Assembly: GCF_014644455.1 (NCBI RefSeq)
Contig: NZ_BMKS01000005.1
Span: 166,261 to 230,260, forward strand
DNA from: Caldovatus sediminis
GTDB lineage: Bacteria > Pseudomonadota > Alphaproteobacteria > Acetobacterales > Acetobacteraceae
Direction of reading: 5' to 3'
Length of the DNA: 64,000 bases
A program made the position numbers and the translations under genes. The notes beneath the pieces were generated by a model, which saw nothing but the letters and a program-made list of their open reading frames with translations, ran no database searches and had not been told where the DNA came from. Positions 16,185 to 24,044 of this stretch are shown one piece after another; positions within the stretch are counted from its first letter, which is position 1, and each line of letters begins with the position of its first letter.

Positions 16185-19004
16185 ATGAGGGTCGTGTCGC
16201 GGCTCCGGCTCCTGCCGCCCCCGGCCGCGCGCGCGGCGGCGACCGCGGTGCCGCCCGGGGTGCCGCGCCGCCGCGCGGCCGTGCGCGGCGCGGCGCGGGT
16301 CGCGGTTTTCCTCGCGCTGGCGTCGGTGCCCCTCGGGGCCGTGCCGGCGGCGGGGCAGCTCGGCGCCCCGGGCGGCGGGGCCGGATCGCAGCTCCTCTCG
16401 CCGCCGCGCCTGCCGCCGGTGCTGCCGGACGGCACGCCCCTCCCGTCCCTGCCGCCGAGCGCGCAGGAGGACATCCTGCAGCGGATCATCGGCGCCTCCG
16501 CCGGGCGCGCAGGCGGTGCCCCGGGGACGCCGCGCGGCGCGCCGGCCGCGGCGCCGTCGCCGCCGCCTTCGTCGGTGACCGCGCCGCCCTCCCCGCCCGC
16601 TTCCGCGGAGGAGCCGCTCTCCAACCTCGAGGCGTTCTTCGCCGCCCGCTTCGATCCCGCGCCGGACCCGCCGCTGCGCCAGTTCGGCTACGACACCTTC
16701 CGCGTCCCGCCACCCGGCGCGGCCGCGCCGCCGCCGCTCGGCCTGCTGCCCGACGACTACCGGCTCGGCCGCGACGACGAGCTGGTGCTCGCCTTCCGCG
16801 GCCGCGCGCGGCAGACCCTGACGGTGCGCGTCGGCCGCGACGGCATGCTGCTGCTGCCCGACCTGCCGCCCGTCCCCGCCGCCGGACGCACGCTGCGCGA
16901 GCTGCGCGCCGATCTCGAGGCCCGTGCCCAGCGCGACCTCGGCGGCTCCGAGGTCTTCGTCAGCATCGGCCAGGTGCGCCAGATCGGCGTCTTCGTCGCC
17001 GGCGAGGTGGCGCGGCCGGGCATCCACGCGCTGACCGCGCTCGCCACCGTGCTCGACGCCCTCGCCGCGGCGGGAGGCGTGCGCAAGACCGGCAGCCTGC
17101 GTGCGATCCGCATCGACGGGCCGGGGGGCACGAGCCGCACGGTGGACCTCTACGCCGTCATCGCCGGCGCGCCGGGGCGCCCGGACCTGTCGCTGCAGGA
17201 GGGCGAGCGGGTCGTCGTCCCGCCGCTTGGCGCCACCGTCGCGATCGCCGGCGAGGTGACGCGGCCGGGGATCTACGAGCTGCCCGCCGGCGCGAGCGGC
17301 GCGCCGCTTGCCGCCCTGGTCGAGATCGCCGGCGGCACGCTGCGACCCGCCGGCAACCGCTTCCTCGTCCAGCGCACCGACGCGCAGGGACGGCGCAACG
17401 TCGCCGAGACCGGCCTCCGCGACATCCTGCGCCGCGGCGACGCGGTGCGGGTCGAGCCCGGCGCCGACGTCACGGTGAACCAGCTTCGGCTGAGCGGACA
17501 CGTCGTCGCGCCGCTCACCCGCGCGAGCGGCGGGCGGGACGGCCTGTCGCTGCGCGCGCTGCTCGCCGATCCGCGCCTGATCCGTCCCGACCCCTATCCG
17601 CGCCTCGGCGTGGTGTGGCGCGCCGATCCGGCGACGCGGGTGCGCCGCTTCCTGCCCTTTGACCTGGGGCGGGTGCTGCGCGGCCAGGCCGACATGCGCC
17701 TCGCCGATTCGGACGAGGTGGTGGTGCTCGGCCAGGCCGACATCCAGTGGCTCGCGAGCCCGCCGGTGCAGCGCGCGCTGCGCGGCGAGGCCCCGGGCGA
17801 GGAGGGGCCGGGCGCCTGCCCCGCGCTCGTCCAGCTCGCCGTCGCCGCGCGCGCCTCGCCGCACCGCTTCGCCCATGCGCGCGGCGCCGGCTTCCCGGAC
17901 ATCGGCGCGCCGCCCTGCCCGCGGATCTTCCTCGACTACCCGGCCCTGCTGCCCTTCCTGCTCGACCAGACCGTGCTGCTGACCGGCGAGGCGCGCCAGC
18001 CCGGACTCTACCCGATCCTCAACGACACCGGCCTCGACGCCCTGCTCGCCGCGGCGGGCGGGACGACCGACGCCGTGGACCTCTCCGCGGTCGAGTTCGC
18101 GCGCGAGCCGGTGGAGCAGAGCGCGGCGATCCCGCTCGCCCGCAACCTGCTCGACCTGCGCAGCCGCAACTTCGCCGCCGTGCGCCTCTCGCCGCGCGAC
18201 GCGGTGCGCCTGCCGCGCGGCTTCGCCGACCGCGACATCGGGCCGGTGACGCTGCTCGGCGAGTTCCAGCGCCCGGGCGTCTACGACATCCGCCGCGGCG
18301 AGCGGCTCTCCGAGGTGATCGCGCGCGCCGGCGGGCTGACGCCGCAGGCCTATCCCTACGGCGCCGTGTTCACCCGCGAGAGCGTGCGCCAGCGCCAGCA
18401 GGAGGGGTTCCTGCGCACGGCGCGCGAGCTGGAAACCTCGCTGCTGCAGGTGGCGGCGGGGCAGGCGGTGGCGGGCTCGCGCGGCTCGCCGGCGGATCTC
18501 GGCAGCGCCATCACCGCCGGGCGCGAGCTCGCCAACGCCATCCGCGAGGCGCGCGCCGCCGGGCGCATGGTGGTCGAGGCGAACCCGACCGTGCTCGCGG
18601 CGCGGCCGGAGCGGGACGTGCTGCTCGAGCCCGGCGACCTGATCGTGATGCCGAAGCGGCCGAACGAGGTCACCGTGGTCGGGGCGGTGCTGAACCCGGG
18701 CAGCCTGCAGTTCGTCTCGGGCTGGCGCGCCGCCGACTACCTGCGCGCCGCCGGGGGCGCGCAGCGCTTCGCCGACACGAGCCGCGCCTTCGTCGTGCTG
18801 CCGAACGGGCAGTCCACGCCGGCCGGGCTCTCGGCCTGGCAGCAGGGGGGGCCGCCGATCCCGCCGGGGAGCCTCGTGGTCGTGCCGCAGGACCCCTCGC
18901 CCTACGAGACCTGGGGCTTCGTCCGGGACCTGACGCAGGTGCTGACGCAGGTCTCGATCAGCAGCGCGGCGCTGGCGGTGATCGGGCGGCAGGTGCGGAA
19001 CTGA
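16185..19004 (+). CDS. Large SLBB-domain polysaccharide export protein (Wza/poly_export family)
   Basis: A periplasmic/outer-membrane component of polysaccharide export. It has 939 residues. A signal-like hydrophobic stretch (about 39-54) is followed by a Pro/Ala-rich linker to about 165, then a poly_export domain (about 185-265, starting LLPDDYRLGRDDEL). Six SLBB-like units follow, recognised by repeated GEVxRPGxY-type motifs: VAGEVARPGIH, IAGEVTRPGIYEL, LSGHVVAP, LTGEARQPGLYPI, LGEFQRPGVYDI and VGAVLNPGSLQF. Normal Wza has about 380 residues and fewer repeats, so this resembles the long SLBB proteins found with YjbH. No lipobox Cys is seen near the signal peptide. The gene is divergent from the lyase gene and has 4 bases before the YjbH-family gene. 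ATG 16185 is used. Confidence 0.92.
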   Translation: MRVVSRLRLLPPPAARAAATAVPPGVPRRRAAVRGAARVAVFLALASVPLGAVPAAGQLGAPGGGAGSQLLSPPRLPPVLPDGTPLPSLPPSAQEDILQRIIGASAGRAGGAPGTPRGAPAAAPSPPPSSVTAPPSPPASAEEPLSNLEAFFAARFDPAPDPPLRQFGYDTFRVPPPGAAAPPPLGLLPDDYRLGRDDELVLAFRGRARQTLTVRVGRDGMLLLPDLPPVPAAGRTLRELRADLEARAQRDLGGSEVFVSIGQVRQIGVFVAGEVARPGIHALTALATVLDALAAAGGVRKTGSLRAIRIDGPGGTSRTVDLYAVIAGAPGRPDLSLQEGERVVVPPLGATVAIAGEVTRPGIYELPAGASGAPLAALVEIAGGTLRPAGNRFLVQRTDAQGRRNVAETGLRDILRRGDAVRVEPGADVTVNQLRLSGHVVAPLTRASGGRDGLSLRALLADPRLIRPDPYPRLGVVWRADPATRVRRFLPFDLGRVLRGQADMRLADSDEVVVLGQADIQWLASPPVQRALRGEAPGEEGPGACPALVQLAVAARASPHRFAHARGAGFPDIGAPPCPRIFLDYPALLPFLLDQTVLLTGEARQPGLYPILNDTGLDALLAAAGGTTDAVDLSAVEFAREPVEQSAAIPLARNLLDLRSRNFAAVRLSPRDAVRLPRGFADRDIGPVTLLGEFQRPGVYDIRRGERLSEVIARAGGLTPQAYPYGAVFTRESVRQRQQEGFLRTARELETSLLQVAAGQAVAGSRGSPADLGSAITAGRELANAIREARAAGRMVVEANPTVLAARPERDVLLEPGDLIVMPKRPNEVTVVGAVLNPGSLQFVSGWRAADYLRAAGGAQRFADTSRAFVVLPNGQSTPAGLSAWQQGGPPIPPGSLVVVPQDPSPYETWGFVRDLTQVLTQVSISSAALAVIGRQVRN

Positions 19005-19008
19005 CGGC

Positions 19009-21225
19009 GTGGCGCGGGCTGCCTGCGGGGGGCTTCGCCGCATCGCCGGCCCCGGGCCGGCGATCCCGCCGCGCGGGGCCGGGAGGCCCCGGAGCCCGGC
19101 CTCCTGCCGCGCCGGCGCCCGCCTTCTGGCGCTGCTCGCCGCCCTCGGCCTCGTCCCCGCCGTCCGCTCCGAGGAGGTGCCGGCGACCGCCTCCGACTAC
19201 GGCGGCGTCGGGCTGATCGAGATGCGCAACGCCCGCTTCCGGCCCGACGGGACGCTGGAGGCGGGCACCGCGCTGCGCCGCCAGCGGCGGTTCTGGTTCG
19301 CCGGCTTCCAGGCGCTGCCCTGGCTCGAGACGACCTTCCGCGTCACCGAGCGGCTGGACGCGACACGGGGCCGCGGCACCACCTCCGACCGCGCCCTCGA
19401 CCTCAAGATCCGGCTCTGGACCGAGAGCGACTGGCGGCCGGCGCTCGCGATCGGCCTGCAGGACGCGATCGGCACCGGCCTCTACGCCGGCGAGTACCTA
19501 GTGGCGTCGAAACGCTGGTGGGATCTCGACGTCACGCTCGGGATCGGCTGGGGGCGGCTCGGCACCGGGGCGGATCTCGGCAATCCGCTGACCGCACTGC
19601 ACCGCGGCTTCGCCGACCGCCCGCGCAGCGTCGGCGAGGGCGGCACGGTGCGCGTGCCCGGCTTCTTCCGCGGCGAGCGCGCGGCGGTCTTCGCCGGGCT
19701 GGAATGGAGCGTGCCGCCGCTGCCCGCGCCCTGGGGCGAGCTGGCGGGGCTGCGCGCCAAGCTCGAATGGTCGGGCGACGCGCTGCGCGACGAGCGCGGC
19801 GGCTATCCGGCGCGCCTCGATCCGCGCGCGGCGGGGCGGGCGCGGACGCGGCTGAACGCCGGGCTGCAATGGTCGAACGGCTGGATGGACGCCGGGCTGC
19901 ACTTCGTGCACGGCACCGACCTGCTGTTCCGCCTCTCCTTCCGTCTCGATCCCTGGCGGCCGCCGGAGGCGGAGCGGCCGCCGCCGCCGCGCATGGCGCC
20001 GCGCCCGGTGGGCGGCGCGGGGGATGCCGGGATGGTCGCCGAGCGTGTCTTCGCGGCGCTGCGCGCGGCGGGATTCCGGCCGCTCGCCCTCGCGATCGCG
20101 GGCGATGCGGCGCGCATCGCCGTCGAGGGCGGCCGGCACCGCACCCTGGCGCAGACCGCCGGGCGGGTGCTGCGCGCCGCGCAGCCGCACCTGCCGGCGG
20201 CGGTGGAGCGCGTGGAGATCGCCTGGTCGCTGCTCGGCGTCGAGGTCGCGCGCCTCGAGCTGCCGCGCCGCGCGCTGGAGGACGCGGCCGCCGGCCGCGG
20301 CAGCGCCGAGGAGATCTTCGCCGGCGCCCTGCTGCTGCCGGCCGGGGGCGGCGATCCCTGGCCCGGCACGGTGCCCGGGCCGGCGGTCGGACCCGACTGG
20401 GGGATCGAGCCGCAATTGCGGCTGCTGCTCGGGGACGCCTCGCGGACGGCGCGCTGGGAGGCGGCGGGCGTGGCGGGGGCGCGGCTCTCCCTGCCGGCGG
20501 GGTTCGCGCTGGCGGGCGGGGTGCGGCAGACCGTGGCGGGCGATCTCGACCGCGGCCTGCCCTCCGACAGCCGGTTGCCGCATGTGCGCAGCGACTTCGC
20601 CCGCTACGCGCGCGAGGGCCGCACGGCGATCCCCGCGCTCTATCTCGAGCGGCTGTGGAACCCGGCGCCGGACTGGTTCGCGCGCGCCACCGCCGGCTAT
20701 CTGGAGCCGATGTTCGCGGGCCTCTCCGGCGAGGTGCTGTGGCGGCCGCGGGAGTCGCCCATCGCGCTCGGGCTGGAGCTCGGCTATGTGGCGCAGCGGG
20801 CCTTCGACCAGCATTTCGGGCTGCGCCGCTACCGGGTGGCGACGGGGCACCTCTCGCTCTACGCCGACCTGCCGTGGTGGAACACCTATGCGGTGCTGCG
20901 CGCGGGGCGCTACCTCGCGGGCGACTGGGGGACGACGGTCGAGCTCGGCCGGCGCTTCGATTCGGGGATCGAGGTCGGGGCCTTCGCCACCTTCACCAAC
21001 GTGCCCTTCGACCGCTTCGGCGAGGGGAGCTTCGACAAGGGGATCTATGTCCGCATCCCGCTCGACCTGTTCGGCGTGGAGACGCGCGGGCGGGCGGAGG
21101 CGCTGATCCGGCCGGTGCAGCGCGACGGCGGCCAGCGGCTGGCGGTGGACAACCCGCTGTGGGAGGTGGCGCGCGACGGGCGGGCGGACGCGCTGCGGCG
21201 CGGCGCGGCGGGGTTCGTCCGCTGA
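19009..21225 (+). CDS. YjbH-family outer-membrane exopolysaccharide protein
   Basis: YjbH/GfcD proteins are large outer-membrane beta-barrel proteins required for secretion of certain exopolysaccharides and group 4 capsules. It has 738 residues, normal for the family. A hydrophobic signal region at about 38-51 ends near AVRS. The mature start TASDYGGVGLIEMRNARF and the LPWLETTFRVTERLD and VASKRWWDLDVTLGIGWGR segments are typical. The second half repeats barrel-like strands (LYLERLWNPAPDWF, HLSLYADLPWWNTY, FDKGIYVRIPLDLF). It starts with GTG 19009, 4 bases after the stop of the SLBB gene, so the two are co-expressed. Their pairing matches gfcCD/yjbGH-type loci. Confidence 0.9.
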   Translation: MARAACGGLRRIAGPGPAIPPRGAGRPRSPASCRAGARLLALLAALGLVPAVRSEEVPATASDYGGVGLIEMRNARFRPDGTLEAGTALRRQRRFWFAGFQALPWLETTFRVTERLDATRGRGTTSDRALDLKIRLWTESDWRPALAIGLQDAIGTGLYAGEYLVASKRWWDLDVTLGIGWGRLGTGADLGNPLTALHRGFADRPRSVGEGGTVRVPGFFRGERAAVFAGLEWSVPPLPAPWGELAGLRAKLEWSGDALRDERGGYPARLDPRAAGRARTRLNAGLQWSNGWMDAGLHFVHGTDLLFRLSFRLDPWRPPEAERPPPPRMAPRPVGGAGDAGMVAERVFAALRAAGFRPLALAIAGDAARIAVEGGRHRTLAQTAGRVLRAAQPHLPAAVERVEIAWSLLGVEVARLELPRRALEDAAAGRGSAEEIFAGALLLPAGGGDPWPGTVPGPAVGPDWGIEPQLRLLLGDASRTARWEAAGVAGARLSLPAGFALAGGVRQTVAGDLDRGLPSDSRLPHVRSDFARYAREGRTAIPALYLERLWNPAPDWFARATAGYLEPMFAGLSGEVLWRPRESPIALGLELGYVAQRAFDQHFGLRRYRVATGHLSLYADLPWWNTYAVLRAGRYLAGDWGTTVELGRRFDSGIEVGAFATFTNVPFDRFGEGSFDKGIYVRIPLDLFGVETRGRAEALIRPVQRDGGQRLAVDNPLWEVARDGRADALRRGAAGFVR

Positions 21226-21296
21226 GCGCGCCCGCCCGGGCGCGGCCGCCGGCCGCTTGCCCGCCCGCGCCTTCTCGGCCATAGGCCGGCGCGCCC

Positions 21297-22364
21297 ATGC
21301 TGCCCGAAGCCGTCCTTCGCCACCTGGCCTTCGCCGGGGGGCTCGCCCTGGTCTCCGCGCTCGCGGTGCGGCTGATGATCGCCTTCCCGATCCTCGACCA
21401 CCCCGACGCGCGCAAGGCGCATGCCCATCCGACGCCCAAGGGCGGCGGGGTGGGGATCGTGCTGGCCTTCCTCCTCGGCATGCTGGTGCTGTTCGCGGCG
21501 GCGCGCTCGGCGCGGCTGGCCGATCCGCAGTTCCTCGGCGTGATCCTGGCCGCGGCCGCGATCGCCGCGGTGGCGCTCGCCGACGACATCCACGACTTCC
21601 GCTTCACCGTGAAGCTGGCGGCGCAGACCGCGGCGGCGCTGGTCGCGCTCGCCAGCGGGCTCGGCCTGACGCGGCTCGCCATCCCCTATGTCGGGCCGGT
21701 GGAGCTCGGCTGGCTCGGGCCGGCGCTGACGCTGTTCTGGATCGTCGCCTGCACCAACGCGGTGAACTTCATGGACGGGCTCGACGGGCTGGTCGGCGGG
21801 ACGCTGCTGATCGCCTGCGCCGTGCTCTCCGCCATCGCGGCCTTCGAGGGCGGCTGGTTCGTCTACATCGCGGCGATGTTCCTGGCCGCGGGCCTGCTCG
21901 GCTTCCTGCCCTTCAACCTGCACCCGGCGCGCATCTTCATGGGCGATGTCGGCAGCCAGTTCTGCGGCTTCGTGATCGCCGTGCTGGCGGTGGCGAGCGC
22001 CAGGTTCGACGCGGCGCAGCTCTCCTTCCTGCTGGTGCCGCTGCTGCTCTTCGGGCTGCTGTTCGACACCGGCTTCACCCTGCTGCGCCGCGCCGCGATG
22101 GGCGAGCGGCTGAGCGCGCCGCACCGGACGCACCTCTACCAGCTCGCGCAGCGGAGCGGCGTGCCGGTGCGCGCGGTGGCGGCGCTGCACTGGGGTTTCG
22201 TCGCCTTCCACGCCGGCCTCGCGGTGCTGTTCCTGCGCCTGCCGCCGTGGGCGAAGCCGCTGGTGGTGCTGCCGGCGCTGGCGGTGCAGCTGCTGTGGCT
22301 GGCTTACGTGGCGCTGCGGGTGCGGCGGGCGGGGATCGGCTGGCGGGGGGCGGCGCGGGGCTAG
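21297..22364 (+). CDS. WecA/WbpL-like polyprenyl-phosphate HexNAc-1-phosphate transferase
   Basis: A polytopic inner-membrane enzyme that puts a HexNAc-1-phosphate on undecaprenyl phosphate (PNPT superfamily, GT4 in older naming). It has 355 residues with about ten hydrophobic helices. Motifs: HPTPKGGGVGI (44-54), LADDIHDFR with Asp96-Asp97, NFMDGLDGLVGG (157-168), FMGDVGS (214-220), and the cytoplasmic APHRTHLYQ near the C-terminus as in WbpL/WecA. ATG 21297 is used. CATAGG ends 11 bases upstream and there is no clear ribosome-binding site. It follows the YjbH-family gene by 71 bases. It duplicates the function of the PglC-like enzyme at 11235-11864. The stop TAG lies in the intergenic repeat that follows. 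Confidence 0.93.
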   Translation: MLPEAVLRHLAFAGGLALVSALAVRLMIAFPILDHPDARKAHAHPTPKGGGVGIVLAFLLGMLVLFAAARSARLADPQFLGVILAAAAIAAVALADDIHDFRFTVKLAAQTAAALVALASGLGLTRLAIPYVGPVELGWLGPALTLFWIVACTNAVNFMDGLDGLVGGTLLIACAVLSAIAAFEGGWFVYIAAMFLAAGLLGFLPFNLHPARIFMGDVGSQFCGFVIAVLAVASARFDAAQLSFLLVPLLLFGLLFDTGFTLLRRAAMGERLSAPHRTHLYQLAQRSGVPVRAVAALHWGFVAFHAGLAVLFLRLPPWAKPLVVLPALAVQLLWLAYVALRVRRAGIGWRGAARG

Positions 22365-22467
22365 AGCCGTCTTCGCTCGGCTGTGCTCGCTGCAACGGCT
22401 CCCGCTCGTTGTCTGCCGAGCCGATCCACGCTCCCGGCTGTTCCCGGCCGTCCGCGATCTGCTCTAG
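22361..22467. repeat. Convergent-gene intergenic repeat, copy A
   Basis: The 107-bp element begins CTAGAGC (22361-22367) and ends GCTCTAG (22461-22467), perfect 7-bp terminal inverted repeats. An inner inverted repeat is GCTCGGC (22375-22381) / GCCGAGC (22415-22421). It lies exactly between the convergent WecA-like and YjbF-family genes, and each terminal TAG is the stop codon of the adjacent gene. Long blocks match copy B (25870-25975): TTCGCTCGGCTG, TGCCGAGCCGATCC and TGTTCCCGGCCGTCCGCG. It could act as a two-way terminator or be a REP-like mobile repeat. Confidence 0.8.
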
Positions 22468-23180
22468 CGGGCGGCCGCGCCGGGCCCGGGCGGCGCCAGC
22501 ACCTCCATCGCCAGCGGCGGCGTGTCCTCGCCGATCCACTGCACGGAGCGGAACACGGCGCCGGTGCGCGGATCGGCCCAGAAGCGGTTGGTGAACCGGG
22601 CGTCGCCGCCGCAGCGCTCCTCGATCAGCAGGACCTCCTCCTCCGGCGCCTCGGCGCCGCGCAGGCGGCAGGTGAGCACGAGGCCGAAGCGCATGCCGGC
22701 GGGGCCGCCGCCGGCGCGGGCGAGGTCCACGGTGCGGCGGGCGCGCCGCTCGCGTCCGACCAGGGCGCGGGGATCGTCCAGCGGGTCGGGGTCGTCGAAG
22801 CGGGTGGCGGTGACGCGCTCGGCGAGGCCGGCGGTGGCGACGACGCGCGCGCCGTCGGTCGCCACCACCACGCCGCCGACGCTGCGCCAGAGCCGGCGCT
22901 CGCCCTGCTGCTGGATCAGGAGGGCGCGGGCGCGGCGGCTGCCGAGGCGGAGCGAGAGCGCGGGTTCCTCCGCGGAGGGGGCGTCCTGCCCCGGCTCGGC
23001 GCGCCAGTCCACCGGGCGTTCCGGCTCGATGCCGTCGCGGCGCGGCAGGATCAGCTCGCCGAACGGCCAGAGCGCCGCGCGCGCCACGTCGCCCATCGTC
23101 GTCTGGCCGCAGCCGGGCGCGAGGGCGATGGCCGCGAGCGGCAGGAGGACGGGCAACGGCGCGCGGCGGCGGCGGCGCAT
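22464..23180 (-). CDS. YjbF/GfcB-family lipoprotein
   Basis: A small lipoprotein of the YjbEFGH / Gfc exopolysaccharide systems, 238 residues. It has an Arg-rich N-terminus, then a hydrophobic stretch and a lipobox ending LAPGC (Cys near residue 24), so it is probably lipidated and sent to the outer membrane. The family match is in the second half: VVVATDGARVVATAGL and the C-terminal FTNRFWADPRTGAVFRSVQW followed by PLAMEVLAPP. It is convergent with the WecA-like gene, separated by the repeat whose end supplies its stop codon. ATG 23180 follows a TGCTAGCCG element by 6 bases and has no Shine-Dalgarno, so a leaderless mRNA is likely. It complements the YjbH-family and SLBB genes of the locus. 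Confidence 0.82.
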   Translation of the reverse strand: MRRRRRAPLPVLLPLAAIALAPGCGQTTMGDVARAALWPFGELILPRRDGIEPERPVDWRAEPGQDAPSAEEPALSLRLGSRRARALLIQQQGERRLWRSVGGVVVATDGARVVATAGLAERVTATRFDDPDPLDDPRALVGRERRARRTVDLARAGGGPAGMRFGLVLTCRLRGAEAPEEEVLLIEERCGGDARFTNRFWADPRTGAVFRSVQWIGEDTPPLAMEVLAPPGPGAAAR

Positions 23181-23186
23181 GGCCCC

Positions 23187-23195
23187 CGGCTAGCA
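23187..23195 (-). promoter_or_regulatory. Extended -10-like TGCTAGCCG at the YjbF-family gene
   Basis: Minus-strand TGC-TAGCCG ends 6 bases before the ATG, which would place the first transcribed base at or next to the start codon. The same TGCTAG core precedes the JmjC gene (30909) and the cupin gene (43098). No strong -35 is seen. Confidence 0.35.
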
Positions 23196-23342
23196 CGGGC
23201 CGGCCCGGGGCGCGACGGCCGCGCCGGCGGTTCACGGCGTTTTCGCGCTGGGCGGCGGGGTCCGCGGATTTGACCTGGCGCAATGCGCAATTGAGGCGGG
23301 CCGCGCAACGTCCGGCCCGCGAGACCGGAGGAGGCTCTCCCC

Positions 23343-24044
23343 ATGCAAGGCCTGCGCGCCCGCGACCTGATGACCCCGGACGTCGTCACCGTGCCCCCCG
23401 ACACGCCGGTGACCGCGATCGCCCGGCTGCTCGCCGAGCGGGGCATCTCCGCGGTGCCGGTGACGGAGGCGGACGGCACGCTGCGCGGCATCGTCACCGA
23501 GGCCGACCTGATCCGCCGCCTGGCCGGGGAGGAGGACGAGCCGCCGGGCTGGCTCGGCAGCCTCTTCGCCGACCCCGAGGCGCTCGCCGACCGCTACGCG
23601 CGCACCCACGGCCTGACCGCCGACGAGGTGATGACCGAGCAGGTCGTGACCGTCGGGCCGGACGAGACCGCGCAGCGCATCGCCCACATCATGGAGGAGC
23701 GCGGCATCCGCCGCGTGGTGGTGACGGAGGGCGGGCGCCTCAGGGGCATCGTCAGCCGCGCCGACCTGCTGCACGCCCTGATCGCGCCGCCGCAGCCCGA
23801 ATCGGCGGAACTGTCCGACGAGCGCATCCGGCGCGCGGTGCTGGCGGCGATGCGCCGGGAGCCCTGGGTGGACACCTTCTACACCATGGTCGAGGTGAAG
23901 GACGGGGTGGTCACCTTCCACGGCTTCCGGCGCTCGGACGCGGTGCAGCGGGCGCTGCGCGTGCTCGCCGAGAACGTGCCGGGCGTGCGCAAGGTGGAGG
24001 ACCAGACGCGTCCGGTGCCGGCCTTCATCTACGTGGCGTCGTGA
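23343..24044 (+). CDS. CBS-pair plus BON domain protein
   Basis: A soluble protein probably sensing adenine nucleotides through its CBS pair; 233 residues. CBS1 is at about 7-60 (MTPDVVTVPPDTPV, then GIVTEADLIRRL), and CBS2 at about 92-148 (VMTEQVVTVGPDETAQ, then RGIVSRADLLHAL). A C-terminal BON domain (about 158-230) shows RRAVLAAMRREPWVD, VKDGVVTFHGF and the closing VPGVRKVEDQT. The combination is common in proteobacteria, usually of unknown partner. ATG 23343 follows a strong GGAGGAGG site about 10 bases upstream. TTGACC (23270-23275) lies upstream but lacks a -10. It overlaps the convergent transporter gene by 16 bases at the 3' ends. Confidence 0.9.
   Translation: MQGLRARDLMTPDVVTVPPDTPVTAIARLLAERGISAVPVTEADGTLRGIVTEADLIRRLAGEEDEPPGWLGSLFADPEALADRYARTHGLTADEVMTEQVVTVGPDETAQRIAHIMEERGIRRVVVTEGGRLRGIVSRADLLHALIAPPQPESAELSDERIRRAVLAAMRREPWVDTFYTMVEVKDGVVTFHGFRRSDAVQRALRVLAENVPGVRKVEDQTRPVPAFIYVAS

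Noticed and set aside
14412..19043. A 1543-codon open frame on the minus strand across the lyase gene and the SLBB export gene
   Set aside because: Arg/Ala/Gly-rich and domainless. Both the lyase frame and the plus-strand SLBB gene are well supported.
23270..23298. TTGACC as the promoter of the CBS-BON gene
   Set aside because: No -10-like hexamer at the right distance.
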